Positions 1-11,686 of a stretch of 64,000 nucleotides of DNA are shown here, in pieces (positions within the stretch are counted from its first letter, which is position 1; every line of letters starts with the position of its first letter). A program made the position numbers and the translations under genes. The stretch covers positions 9,872,085 to 9,936,084 of the forward strand of contig JBBCBC010000033.1 in the NCBI GenBank assembly GCA_037126765.1, read 5' to 3'. The notes under the pieces are model-generated. The model made no database searches, had not been told where the DNA came from, and saw only the letters and a list, made by a program, of their open reading frames with translations. The DNA comes from Stenogyne calaminthoides (Eukaryota > Streptophyta > Magnoliopsida > Lamiales > Lamiaceae).

Positions 1-102
1 AAGGTTTTTCAAGATCGATTCGATCGACCACAAAGATTCTTCCTCAAGAATCGATGATACACAAAGTCGATTATGCAGAGAACCAACCGCTTTGATACCA
101 CT
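1..102 (-). mobile_element. 5' leader of a minus-strand Copia (Sirevirus-like) element with primer-binding site
   Basis: Read on the minus strand, the LTR ending at 103 is followed by the two-base spacer AG and then TGGTATCAAAG (100 down to 90). That string is the initiator-Met tRNA primer-binding site used by most plant Copia elements. The same spacer and site follow the 5' LTR of the complete element at 24916-24928. The rest of this stretch is untranslated leader. The coding part of the element would lie to the left of the window, so only its 5' end is seen. Confidence 0.7.
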
Positions 103-1661
103 TGTGGGTCCCGAACGGGTTTAGTGAGGGAAGAAGTCTAGAGGGGAGGGTGAATAGACTTAAAAACTTTTTGTGCAGATCGGTGTGAGGCGATTAATTT
201 GATCGAGTCTTGATGAATCGATTTGGGTCGATAACCAACTTACTAATCGCTGGCGCAGATTAGTTCGATAACTATCGGTTTAACTGATGTGTCACGGAAG
301 CTTAAATTTTACCCGTGAAAAACCGGTTTTTATAAATCGATTCCAAAGTTAGTGTTTTAACCGGTTGATCAAGTGTCAAGCTTGATCGGATCGAAGCTTG
401 GTGCTAATGATCTCAACTTAAAATATGTATCTTTTTAAAGGTTGTGTGCAATTGTGTAGACAGGTTAATCAAAGCGGTAAAGGCACACAAGATTTATAGT
501 GGTTCGGACAAACCCAGATCCTACGTCCACTCTTCCCTATCACGAGGGGGCACCAACTTAACCAATCGAACTTAGTTTTATGTGTTAGTTCAACACAAAG
601 ACAATCGACAGATATTTAAGGAGTTCTCACTCAACCGATCCCAAAAATCAGAACTAGAAACCCTAGTCTGAAATCTTGCTAAACAACTTAACCTAACTTG
701 GGTTTGGATAAGATTGTTTTGGTTTCATCTATGAAATCTTTTCTAGTGTTTAAGGTAGCCTGTCGGTTAGATGAAAAGATTTCTATGCTAAGAACTTATG
801 GGATGAACACTTAATAAAATAATCTTCTTGATCGTGTTCTTCGTGCGGAAATCTGATAATTGCTTGAGCTTCTTGATTGTTCAGTGTTTCCGTATTTCAC
901 TCTGAAGTGTGATCCCATATTTATAGACCTTGAAATCAAAGAGTCGTTGGAGAGCAATTTGAATTTCGGGCTATATTAGGTAGTTTCTTGAGGATTGATG
1001 TGGCGTCTTGAGAACGGCATGGCAGCGTGAACTTGAATTTTATAGCCGTTAGAGAGAGCGAAGATCAAATCCCTTAATTGTCGACTCCGATCATACGTGT
1101 CTTGTTCTTATTGGTTATGACGCGACTTTTCAAAGGTGTTTGTTCTTCCAACTAAGGTTGACATTCTTCTTGTTCAGATCATAGGCGTATGATTAGGTGA
1201 AACATCGGTTTTTCACGGAAGTGACTTTGATCGGTCGAATCGATCGATCTACGATGGAGTCTTCTCGTGCTTGGTTGACTTAGCTTCAACTAGCGGACTC
1301 GGTGATGTAGGTCTTCCGTCCGATCTTCCGAAGTCATCTGATCTTCAAGTATTCTGAGTTTGAGCTTTATGACTTCAGCTGAGATATCTGACTAGATCAG
1401 ATCGATCTGATCTGATCTTCTGTTCTTCTCTAGCATTCTGGCATGTCGGATATCAGCTGTTCTTTGGATTTTCAGATCTGACTTATACATATTGAGGTTC
1501 CCCCTCAATATGTGACCTATCTATTACATCAGTTGTTCTATACAGTAATTATCAACTGGTATTCTATAAACGGTAATATAAACATCAGTCAGCTAACAGG
1601 TCTGACTGGTCCTATTACATGTGTTTCTGGAACTTTTATCAAAACTATAAATTTCCCAACA
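103..1661 (-). repeat. Long terminal repeat of a minus-strand Sirevirus-like Copia element
   Basis: The minus strand begins TGTTGGGAAAT at 1661 and ends GACCCACA at 103, giving the TG...CA ends of an LTR of 1,559 bp. A TATAAATA box lies at 918-925 on the minus strand. The half from about 895 to 1661 matches 8142-8869. A block around 500-530 (agtggttc...tacgtccactc) also occurs, inverted, in the LTRs of the element at 23127-37028, so the two belong to the same lineage. It carries a primer-binding site on its left. On its right it abuts, without spacer, a plus-strand Copia fragment beginning at 1662, as expected if this element inserted into that one. The partner duplication is outside the window. 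Confidence 0.8.
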
Positions 1662-3754
1662 CAAACGATAATTGTTTCTAGGCAGGCCAGGTTCCTCGAA
1701 GAAGACTATGTCTTCAAGGACCAAAGCCGTAAGAAGATAAAACTTGAAGAAACTCAATAACCACAAGATAACCAAGAGACTGATACCTTGTCAAAGAAAC
1801 GTGGCAAAGAATTCAGTGGGAGCATTCAACAGCTCACATGGTGGAAGTTTATCACTTAGTGATCCTCTTTCAGCCAGTGGGAGCGTAATTGGAGTTGCAT
1901 TGCCTTCGCAACAAACTCCAAGTGGGCTGAATGAGAACAGTATAGTTCAAACTTCCGCCCAAGAGGCATCAGAAAGTGTTGCTCTTGAGGACTCTCCGGA
2001 CATTGATGAAATCGATGCACCACAAAATTTTCACAATCAGAATGTACAGCCTGCACAAACACCACAGCTCCGTAAGTCCACTAGAATTCATAATCCGCCC
2101 ACTAGGTATTATGGTTTCTCATAGAGGAACATGATGACGTGGAGATCCCGGATAAAGACGATCCTAGAACTTACACTAAGGCAACATTAGATGTTGACTC
2201 GGAGAAGTGGCATGAAGCCATGAAATCCGAGATGGACTCAATGTACACAAATTAAGTCTGGGACTTGGTTAAATTGCCTAAAGGGGTAAAACCCATAGGT
2301 TGCAAATGGGTCTACAAGCGTAAGACCGATGCAAACGGCAAGGTACAAACCTACAAGGCTAGGTTGGTAGGAAAAGGTTATAGTCAACGCGAAGGCATTG
2401 ACTATGATGAGACTTTCTCACCTGTTGCCAAGATCAAATCCATTCGAATTTTACTTGCAGTAGCAACACATTTAGATTATGAGATTTGGCAGATGGATGT
2501 CAAAATAGGCTTCCTCAATGGAAACATTGATAAGGAGGTGTTTATGACTCAACCATAAGGTTTTGTATCTAAGCCAAAATCTAATCTTGTGTGCAAGCTC
2601 AAACGGTCCATTTATGGATTAAAGCAAACTTCTAGGAGTTGGAATATCCGATTTGATGAGGCTATCAAATCATTTGACTTCATCAGAAATTCGGAAGATC
2701 CATGCGTTTATCGTAAACGCAGTGGGAGAAATATTGTTTTCATAGTTGTGTATGTCGATGACATACTAATTATGGGAAACAACATTCCTCTTATGCAGTC
2801 GGTTAAAGATTGGCTATCAAGGACCTTCATGATGAAGGACCTTGGTGAGGCATGTTACATCTTAGGGATCAAGATCCATAGGGATAGATCCAAGAAGATG
2901 TTGGGACTGTCACAGTCAACCTACGTAGATAAGGTGCTAAAGCGATTTGCGATGGAGAACTCTAAGAGAGGTTCTCTACCAGCATGTCATGGGATAAAGC
3001 TGTCTAAGAAGGATTGTCCTTCTACAGAAGTTGGTATCCGGCGCATGAAGGATATACCATATGCATCTGCAATTGGCTCCATCATGTACGCCATGACTTG
3101 CACAAGGCCAGATGTGGCCTTCGTTGTTAGCACTACTGGTAGATACCAGCAGAATCCAGGTGAACCTCACTGGATTGCTGTCAAGAACATTCTTAAGTAC
3201 CTTAGACGTACTAAAGACTGTTTCTTGGTCCACGGAGGATAGTTAGAGCTAGTTGCAACTGGCTATGCTGATGCAAGTTTCCAATCCGATTGTGATGATT
3301 ACAAATCACAGTCGGGCTATGTTTTCGTTCTCAATGGTGGGGCGGTTAGTTGGAATAGTTCCAAACAAGAGACTACCTCAGATTCAACAACCGAAGCTGA
3401 GTACATTGGTGTGGCAGAAGCTGCCAAAGAAGCTGTCTGGATAAAACAGTTCTTAAATGAACTAGGGGTAGTTCCGAGTGCTAGTAGTCCAATAAAGTTG
3501 TATTGAGACAACACTGGTGCGGTTGCGCAAGCTAAGGAACCGAGATCCAATAACAGAAACAGACATGTATCGAGGCGTTATCACTTAATAAGAGAGATAA
3601 TCGCTAGAGGAGAGATAGAGTTAGAACGTGTCCCCATGGAGGATAACCTGGCTGATCCTTTCACCAAGGCTTTGAGTGTCCATGTACATACTAGACATTT
3701 TGATGGTCTAGGGGTTAGACATGTAGGTGATTGGCTCTAGTTCAAGTGGGAGAT
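1662..3754 (+). pseudogene. Copia pol remnant: end of integrase, reverse transcriptase, RNase H
   Basis: This is the 3' half of a Ty1/Copia polyprotein. The tail of the integrase region (SRQARFLEE) starts at about 1675. Reverse transcriptase runs about 2130-3240, with GCKWVYKRK, KARLVGKGYSQ and the catalytic YVDD at 2751-2762. RNase H follows to about 3740, with TEAEY near 3391. It is not translatable: there are in-frame stops at about 2253 (TAA), 2556 (TAA), 3239 (TAG) and 3505 (TGA), and a frame change near 2105-2125. The polypurine tract AGTGGGAGAT at 3745-3754 leads into its 3' LTR. The 5' half (LTR, gag, protease, integrase core) is missing at the junction with the minus-strand LTR at 1661. 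RT wording suggests the Angela/Tork/TAR side of Copia, not the Sirevirus lineage; the lineage is uncertain. Confidence 0.9.
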
Positions 3755-5362
3755 TGTTAGTGTTAGTGTCCTAGAGACAATCCTTTGTAAGGACATAATA
3801 CTCAGATAATATTCAGTATTGGTTTAATATTATTATTTGTTTAATATTAAATGTATGGTGTTACACTCATTAGAATATTATGTTTGATTGTTTGCATTTA
3901 TTCTTATATGTGTTCTCTTGAATCACTGCTGTCATTGAGTGAGTGAAAACTCATATGACTCAAGCATGATTCTTAAATAGCCCCAATCGAGGATCATCAA
4001 GAAAGGAAAATTGATGATGCAATGGAGATTGGTGTGCGATCTGCATCATACTCTTAGAGAGTGTAGTAAGATCTCACTTACTACGAGATACTAGGTATAT
4101 CATGATGGATACACAAATACCTTAGAGGGTATTGGTATACCCATCCGAGAAATCGTTTGATGTAGTTCCACTATATGTGTCTACGGGTGTCTGGATTAGC
4201 GGTAGCGATGCGATACTCATTTCACTTGAGGTCAATACGCATGACATGTGTGGAGTGATGAACTTTGACCATGACCGACGCTTGCACCCGTCTATGGGTA
4301 GATATGGCTTGGATTGGGTTCATCACGAAGTGCATGTGCGTGGTAGTTGAACCAAGAAAAGGATTCATTCCTCAAAGTGGATTTAGAGAGAATACTCACC
4401 TTCTCATCATAATTGGATCTAAGTCATTGGCCAATGCACGTCAACTTAGACTTTGTGACTAAGTATGACACTAATGATCAATTAGTGACTTGAGATAAAT
4501 TGATTAAGTTATTTGAATAGACACTTCATCATGTTCAAGACTAATCGAGTATTCGTGAATGAAATGAGGTAATCGCAATTGCCCACGTTACAGTTACAGG
4601 TAGTTGCATGTTTCTCGCAACGTACCTCATATATTGAGAATGTCTGATTTATTGACTAGGGTTCAATTAAGACCTTTAGTTTGACTAATCACTCGATATA
4701 TGAGGGCCTATGGGTCACACAACAAGTAGTTCCCTTTTACGGATTATAGTTGGTTGATTAAATGTTAAATTGGATTTAATATTTAATTTATGGAGAAGAA
4801 ATTAATAATAGATTAATTTGGAATTAATTATTATTAATATGATTTAATTGAATTGGATTTAATTAAATAAGAATTCCCAATAATTATATTTGAAATATAA
4901 TTATAGGATTTAATGTATATGGAAATAAATCGTAGAGATTTTCATATAAGGCATTTAAATCCGTAGAGATTTATATGGGGAAATAAATCGTAGATATTTA
5001 TTTAAATAAGGATTAGAGTTTTAATTACCTAATTGGGCTAGCTTAAGATTTAAGCTGGGCCTCCCCTATACATACAGACTCTTGGGAATTCACAAATAAC
5101 GTAACTTCATATTCTCTCCATAAGATCTAAAGTTTGGATTTTCCTAGCTGATTCAACTTGGGATTCAACACTGGCAGATTCGTGCAGATCCGTTCTAGGG
5201 GATTACGTGGATACCATAGTGGAGGAATCTGACCTACAGTTATTGTAAGATTTCTTGTTATGATTATTGTAATCCTTTCTGTGAAATTAATTGTTTGTTG
5301 TTGATGAACTTTCATTTCCGCTGCGCATGTATTACGTGTTTACGTGCCTCTATATTCCAACA
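3755..5362 (+). repeat. 3' LTR of the plus-strand Copia element
   Basis: It starts TGTTAGTGTT immediately after a purine tract and ends TATATTCCAACA, so it has the TG...CA ends and a short inverted terminal repeat of an LTR (1,608 bp). Its end (ccgctgcgcatg...cgtgttta) resembles the corresponding end of the LTR at 62147-63990, suggesting related families. No second copy is in the window because the 5' half of the element is absent. No other gene is seen in this stretch; the small open frames around 4132-4460 have no recognisable domain. Confidence 0.8.
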
Positions 5363-8140
5363 GTTCCCTCTTCAACTGACCTCCTTACCTGGTCAAATAC
5401 GCAGCTAGCTGGTGTTGGAGATCAAACCACCGAAGTATTCTGGTGCTTCATCTCCTAAATCCAGTAGTCCTAGCTCATTGCATAGTTCTCTAAATCTGAC
5501 CTCAACTAGGGGCTTGGTTATAATGTCAGCTCTTTGCTTATCAGTATGGATCTTTTCCATTCTGATGTTTTTTCTTTTCTGCATGGTCTCTGATAAAATG
5601 CTTGCACCTCGTATGCAGAACTGGGTTTTGGGTGATAGCAATCGCATTATTACTGTCACAGAAAATAGGCACATTCGTAGCTACAATGTTATAATCCCTC
5701 AGCTGCTGACAAAGCCAGAGCAGTTGGAAGTAACAACTTCCCGCGGCCATATATTCTGCTTCAGTAGTAGATGTGGCAACAGATGTTTGTTTCTTCGAAA
5801 ACCAAGAGACCAGTTTGCTTCCCAAAAACTGACAGGTACCTGAGGTTGATTTTCTGTCTATCCTACAACCTCCATAATCAGAATCAGAGTACCCACTAAG
5901 CTCTAGATTATCATCTGTTGGATACTATAAACCGAGGTTTACAGTATCCTTCAGATACTTAAGAATCTGCTTAGCTGCTTCCAGGTGGCTTTGTTTAGGA
6001 TTTGCCTGAAATCTGGCACATACACCTACTGCAAAGGTTATATCTGGTCTGCTGGCAGTCGGGTAAAATAGTGATCCAATCCAAGCCCTATACTCTTTCT
6101 GATTAGTTTTCTTACCACCTTCATCTGGATCCATTTTGAATGAAGTCATCATTGGAATTCTGGCTTCGTTGCAATTCTGAACTCCATACTTAGCCAACAA
6201 ATTCCTTGTGTACTTCGCCTGGCAGATGAAGATCCCGGTATGAGCTTGTTTGACTTGAAGACCTAGAAAGTAACTCATCTGACCCATCATGGACATCTCA
6301 AATTTTCCCTGCATCAGTTTACTGAATTTATCGCATAGCTTCTGATTGGGAGAACAAAAAATTATGTCGTCCACATAGATCTGAACCATCAGAATATCTT
6401 CACCATCTTCAATTCTGAACAAGGTCCTATCAATCAAGCCCTTGGTAAAACCATTTTCTATCAAGAACTGGGATAGTGTATCATACCATGCTCTGGGAGC
6501 CTGTTTCAGTCCATAAAGAGCTTTTCTTAAACAGTACACTTGGTTGCTCATTTCAAAGCCAGGAGGTTGTTCAACATAAACTTCCTCAGCTAGTACCCTG
6601 TTTAAGAATGCACTCTTTACATCCATCTGATACACAGTGAATTCTCTATGAGCGGCATAAGCCAGAAACAGCCGAATGGCTTCCAGGCGAGCGACTGGTG
6701 CAAAGGTTTCATCATAATCAATACCTTCTGATTGTGAATATCCCTTAGCAACAAGTCTTGCCTTATTTCTGGTTATCACATTGTGCTCATCCTTCTTGTT
6801 CTTGAAAACCTACTTAGTACCAGTTACATCTTGATGGGTTGGTCCGTCTACAAGTTCCCAAACTTGATTTCTTTCAAACTGCTCTAGTTCTTCTTGCATG
6901 ACTTGAATCCAGCTTGCATCTTATAGAGCTTCTTCAACTGTGAGTGGTTCCTTCAAAGACAGATAACAACAATACATTGCACTTTCACCAATCTGATGTC
7001 TAGTTTTAACTCTATCAGATGGGTCTCCGATGATCAGGTCAGTTGGATGACTGATTAACTAGGTCCTTCTTTCCTGATTATCATCAGTTTGGAGAACATC
7101 ATCTTTTTCTGATAAAGATTCATCACTAGAGACTGGGAGAGGTACTTGAGTAGGATCCACTTAGCATGGACATATCTCAGCTGATGTTGGACTCATCATG
7201 TGCTGAAGTCTGTCCACCAGAACATCAGGTGTTCCCCCTGAACCATATGGTCCAGTTTTTACTGTCTCAGCTGTACCAGCTTCTTCACTGACAGTTGTAC
7301 GTACCTTGGGGTCTGACTGACCTGGTGAATCGTCAATGTCAAAGTTAGGAACGTATACAGTGACGTATTTTGGATCCTTTTCTTTGAGCCTTAACTGATC
7401 CATTTTTAGCGATTCTGGTCTGTAAGGTGCATCTTGTTCTGAGGCAGATTTCTCTTGATCAGATGTTGACTCATCAAAGACCACATGAGGTGTTTCTTCC
7501 ACAACTAGGGTTCGTTTGTTGAAAACCCTAAATGCTTTGCTGGTTGAGGAATATCCTAAGAATATACCCTCATCTAACTTGGCATCGAAGGTTCTCAACT
7601 GACTCTTCCCATTGTTGTGTATGAAGCACTTGCACCCAAATACATGAAAGTAGGAAACACGAGGTTTTCTGCCCTTCCACAGTTCATAGGGTGTTTAGAA
7701 GTGAATCTTAGTCAGAGAACATTTGTTCTGTGTGTGACATGCAGTGTTGATTGCTTCTGCCCAGAAACGGCTTTGTGTTGCATGCTCAGCTAACATGGTG
7801 CGTGCAGCTTCTTTAAGTGTTCTGATTCTCCTTTCTGCTACGCCATTTTGTTATGGTGTTCTTGCAGCTGATGTCTCATGCTGTATACCAAACTCATACC
7901 AAAAATCAGATATAAACTGATTCAAGAATTTTGTACCTTTATCTGATCTGATTTTCACTATGTTGAGACCCTTCTCATTCTGAATCTTCTTGAGAAGTTC
8001 AGGTAGCTTCGTTGTAGTTTCACTCTTCTTATACAAGAATACAACCCAGGTGAACTTGGAGTAATCATCCACGACCACCAGAGTGTGTATGCGTCCACTA
8101 AAACTAAGAGGCGTAACTGGTCCAAATAGATTCTGTAACC
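5363..8140 (-). pseudogene. Sirevirus-like Copia pol remnant on the minus strand (integrase, RT, RNase H)
   Basis: Reading from high to low coordinates, the integrase core runs from about 8130 (FGPVTPL, VVDDYSKFTWV at 8078, RSDKGTKF) to about 7600. A linker follows (7598-7161, with FLGYSSTSKAFRVFNKRT). Reverse transcriptase is at 6850-5925 (KARLVAKGYSQSEGIDYDE, YVDDIIF near 6365) and RNase H at 5925-5405 (TTEAEYMAAGSC). Premature stops break it at several places, including near 7851, 7698, 6814 and 5925. Several of these are TAG where relatives have TGG, or TAA where relatives have a glutamine codon. Gag, protease and the integrase N-terminus are absent: just inside the integrase start the sequence switches to LTR at about 8140. 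The purine-rich GAAGAGGGAAC at its other end (minus strand, ending 5363) may be the element's polypurine tract, sitting directly against the foreign LTR that ends at 5362. Confidence 0.88.
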
Positions 8141-8141
8141 T

Positions 8142-8869
8142 TACTCTGAAGGTTATGTCCCATATTTATAGACCTTGAAATCAAAGAGCCGTTGGAGAGC
8201 AATTTGAGTTTCAGGCTATTTTAGGTAGGTCTGCAGGCTGATTTGATGTGCTTCAGGGACGGCATGGCCGAAAGTATGCAAGTTTGTCCTTTCTAGCCGT
8301 TATACTCTGAAACGTTAGTCCTGTAGGTTGTCAGTTCTCCGTACGTGCGTTGTCGACTTCTTATTGGCTATTAAGTACACTTTGCAGCGCTTGAGTTAGC
8401 AACAAGGTTGACATTCTTCTTGTCTGAACACTTGGCTCGTACTAGGTAACATTGAAGTAGTCACCTGATGGAGTTGACATAGATGAGTTCGAACACTGAT
8501 CTGTCTACCTGATTTAGGTCATCTGCTTGTAAGTTGCCTTAGCACAACTTACTGACCTTTCCTTGTTGTCATCTGATGTAGGTCTTCTGGAAGGTCTTCT
8601 GTCTTGATGTCTTCTGGTCTTCTGCTTGTCCGATCGTCAGATCTTCAACACATCTGATCTTCAACATATATGATCTTCTGACCTTCAAGACTTAACTTAT
8701 ACATATTGAGTTTCTCCTCAATATGTGGCCTATCTGTTACATCAGTTGTCTATACATTTTAGCTGGTCATCTTATCTGCTATCTAGATCATCAGTCAGCT
8801 AACAGGTCTGACTGGTCCTATTACATTATCTGTTTTGGAACTTCCATCGAAATTACAAATTTCCCAGCA
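8142..8869 (-). repeat. Partial 5' LTR of the minus-strand Sirevirus-like element
   Basis: The minus strand starts TGCTGGGAAATTTG at 8869 and runs to about 8142, where it meets integrase sequence. It matches 895-1661 with many substitutions and small gaps, so it is the upstream (U3) part of the same LTR type. The TATAAATA box is at 8163-8170. The remainder of the LTR, the primer-binding site, gag and protease have been deleted between this LTR and the integrase. Confidence 0.8.
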
Positions 8870-9134
8870 ATATTTATTATGATGTCACACCAGCTTAATC
8901 CGACCCAACCGATCCGACCCCGGTCCAGCCTTTTTTTCGGGGTCGTCCGGCTCAACTTTCGGTTCCGATTTTAAAAAAAATAGTATATTTTAGAATAATA
9001 TATATACATAGTATGAAAAATATTAAAAATTAGGGGGACTATGGCCACCCCGAATATAACGTGGCTCCGCCCATGTAAATTTATTTTACTCACAATTATA
9101 AAAAGTGGAACTGGCCTTACCTTTTCACACGGTC
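8870..9134. other. Unassigned spacer between the Copia nest and duplication copy 1
   Basis: About 265 bp with no gene. It contains a GC-rich patch (8896-8965) and the string GTGGCTCCGCCC near 9061, which resembles the end of some plant DNA transposons, but no partner end or target-site duplication was found. Confidence 0.4.
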
Positions 9135-9644
9135 AAATTAATTCTTTGTTCTCTTGTGATACAATTTCATTCTTTACAAAAATGACTCTGTTTGCGTTGG
9201 TGTTTTTCCCCGGCCAAAAAAATTACTTTTATTTCTATTTTAAATTAATTTAATCACTATTTTTATATTTGAAATTTCCTTCCTCCCATTCTAATTAAAT
9301 GTCATTATAGTTTTTTTTATTTACATAATATATGTTGTTTTCTCTATAATCTCATATTAAAATTTTAAAATCTATAAATGTGCGTGAGTATTAATTAAGA
9401 TTAATTTTGACATAAAATAATTAATAATTTATCTTAAAATTTTTAAAATGACATCTAAAATGAATAAGAGTGAGTACTTTACTTGGGGCTAGCTGTGGGT
9501 ATACAAAATAACCCGAAGTGGTGTGTCACGCGATGAGCACGTGCGACTTCGGCCAAATTAGAGTCAATCCGGGCAAATTTGGCATCAATTTTCAAAATTT
9601 TAAATATGTGGTTTTTAATTTGCTATCATCCATCAGTTACTCCT

Positions 9645-10149
9645 TTAAAAGAAGACTAAATAACCAAATCTAGCACATACTTTTGGTTTTTCATCAATTT
9701 TAGCACATATTTTTTTATCTCTTCAAATTTAGCATGTATTTTCACTTAATATATAAAAACATCCCGACTTATCATTTTCGACAAAATTCGTCTGATGTGG
9801 TCATTGAAGTTCACTTGTCTTGCTAACGTGTAAATATTAAAATAATAAAAATAAAAAATATCACAGCCTAAAATTAAAAAAACAGTGACCCGAGATGTTT
9901 TTATATCTCACGTTTTCTAATTTTAGGTGGTGACATTTTTATTTTTTTATATTTTATTATTTAAACGTCAGCAAGACAGGTGACCTCCGACGACCACATC
10001 AGATGAACCTTGTCGAAAATGATGACCCGGGATATTTTTAGGTATTAACTTAAAGTATGTGTTAAATTTGGAGAGAGTGAAAAATATATGCTAAAATGAA
10101 TGAAAAATCAAAAGTATAGGCTAAATTTGATTATTTTGCCTTAAAAGAA
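9645..10149. mobile_element. Mutator-like MITE with 9-bp target-site duplication
   Basis: The element occupies 9654-10140 (487 bp). Its ends are long imperfect inverted repeats: GACTAAATAACCAAATCTAG on the left against GGCAAAATAATCAAATTTAG read inward from the right, with similarity running about 190 bp inward. It is flanked by a perfect 9-bp direct repeat TTAAAAGAA (9645-9653 and 10141-10149). Copy 2 of the segmental duplication has a single TTAAAAGAA at 15443-15451 and no element, which is the unoccupied site. A 9-bp duplication with long terminal inverted repeats is typical of Mutator-like elements. It has no coding capacity. Confidence 0.9.
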
Positions 10150-10176
10150 ATATTCCCAACTCAGATTTCAAATAAA

Positions 10177-10380
10177 TACTCCTTCCGTCACGGGATAACG
10201 TGCATCCCTATCCGGGCATATAAATTAAGAAAATTTATTTTATTAGTATTATTTAAATCAATTATAATGATATTGTGAGGGTGTAAGTTTTGAGTGTTTT
10301 GTCATTTTAAGAAATGTGCACGTTATTGTGAGACGGATCAAAAAGAAAATTGTGCACGTTATTGCGGGACGAAGGGAGTA
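10177..10380. mobile_element. Stowaway-like MITE with TA duplication
   Basis: The element occupies 10179-10378 (200 bp). It starts CTCCTTCCGTCACGGGATAA and ends with the inverse of CTCCCTTCGTCCCGCAATAA, flanked by TA on both sides. CTCCcTCCGTC ends with a TA duplication are the hallmark of plant Stowaway (Tc1/mariner) MITEs. Copy 2 lacks it at the equivalent place near 15480. Confidence 0.88.
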
Positions 10381-10439
10381 ATATATATTGGCATAAAGTT
10401 GCAATAAATTAATGTTGTTTTAAAAATTTGCAATTTCCA

Positions 10440-10640
10440 TAGGTACACTACATTTGGAGTAACACTCCTATAAACCACGTCTATATATAAATTATATCAC
10501 TATTATGTGCAAAAACTATCACCGTTATACATAAACAATTTCACTGTTTAAAAATATAAGATATTTTTTAGACAGTGATAGTTTTTATGTATAACAGTAA
10601 TAATTTTTATACATAACATAAATACTATAAAAATCGAGTT
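10440..10640. repeat. Hairpin-forming insertion, unclassified
   Basis: Sequence present here but not in copy 2 (which reads straight through near 15540). It contains an inverted repeat whose arms share AAAAACTATCACCGTTATAC-type sequence (about 10510-10530 and, inverted, 10575-10600). Probably a small MITE; exact ends and a target-site duplication could not be fixed. Confidence 0.45.
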
Positions 10641-10704
10641 CACGGTGAACTCGAATTCACATAAATTTTTGTCCTACATTTGTATTTCTTTCTTACAATT
10701 CAAT

Positions 10705-10706
10705 AT
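10705..10706. other. Unoccupied Helitron insertion site (A|T)
   Basis: Copy 1 reads attcaata|ttatgat across this point. In copy 2 the left half (attcaata) ends at 15572 and the right half (tatgat) restarts at 40964, with the Helitron between. The break is between A and T, the target dinucleotide of Helitrons. Confidence 0.78.
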
Positions 10707-10718
10707 TATGATGTTATA

Positions 10719-10958
10719 TACTACCTTCGTCCCGGAAAAACTTGCACACCACCTTTATTATCGAGTTTTTGTGAGCGAGTTGTTTATTAGTATTTCAAAT
10801 GATAAAATAATTTTTAAAGAGGGGTATTATAGATCTACCTCTCATATATTGCATGCATCTTTAAAAATTATTTTATCATTTTAAATATTAATAAAAACTC
10901 GCTCGCAAAAACACGTGAAAACAGTAAACGTGCACGTTTATTTGAGACAGATGGAGTA
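10719..10958. mobile_element. Second Stowaway-like MITE
   Basis: The element occupies 10721-10956 (236 bp). Ends are CTACCTTCGTCCCGG on the left and the inverse of CTCCATCTGTCTCAA on the right, between TA dinucleotides. An internal inverted pair around CGAGTTTTTGTGAGCGAG (10762) and its complement (10890) makes it a long hairpin. It lies a few bases from the preserved Helitron insertion point and is missing from copy 2. Confidence 0.8.
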
Positions 10959-11686
10959 ATTTACAACTGACCTGACAGTCCGAGATCCCTATGTTGATAT
11001 AATGTCCCTCACTTGCAGGATTTTTTATCAGCCTAAAAAAATAGTTCTATTGTACAAAAATTAAAATTAAAGAACTAGGGACAATTTCGGAATTTTAATG
11101 TTAAAGAAGAATCTGTAAATCGATCGAAACAAGTTAATTGAAAGATTAAGTCTACTGTATAAATTTGTATAGATACTGATGGAGATAATATTGTATTTAT
11201 TTATTATTTATATTTAATTGTTTAGAATTTTATTTATATTTTAATTAAGTTAGTGGGTGGTATTAGTTATCCATTATAAATAGGCGTAGCAGGAATATTG
11301 TAAAGGGAGCTTTTAATGAATTTATAAAAAAGAGATTATTCTCATGTAAGGTTTAATCCTTGCAAATTATTGTATCACGTATTCCGTGCTGTATCAGTTG
11401 CTGAGAGAATGATGGAGATAATATTATTGCAGATTCGAGGACGAATCTTTTTGAAGCGGGAGAAAATAATGGAGATAATATTGTATTTATTTATTATTTA
11501 TATTTAATAGTTTAGAATTTTATTTATGTTTTAATTAAGTTAGTGGGTGGTTTTAGTTATCCATTATAAATAGGCGTCGCAGGAATATTGTAAAGGGAGC
11601 TTTGATGATTTATGAAAAAATGAGATTATTCTCTCGTAAGGTTTAATCCTTGCAAATTATTGTATCACATATTCTGTGCTGCATCA

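Noticed and set aside
4132..4462. Protein-coding gene in the Copia LTR
   Set aside because: Short frames inside an LTR with no recognised domain.
9013..9080. End of a hAT-type element (GTGGCTCCGCCC)
   Set aside because: No matching opposite end and no 8-bp duplication nearby.
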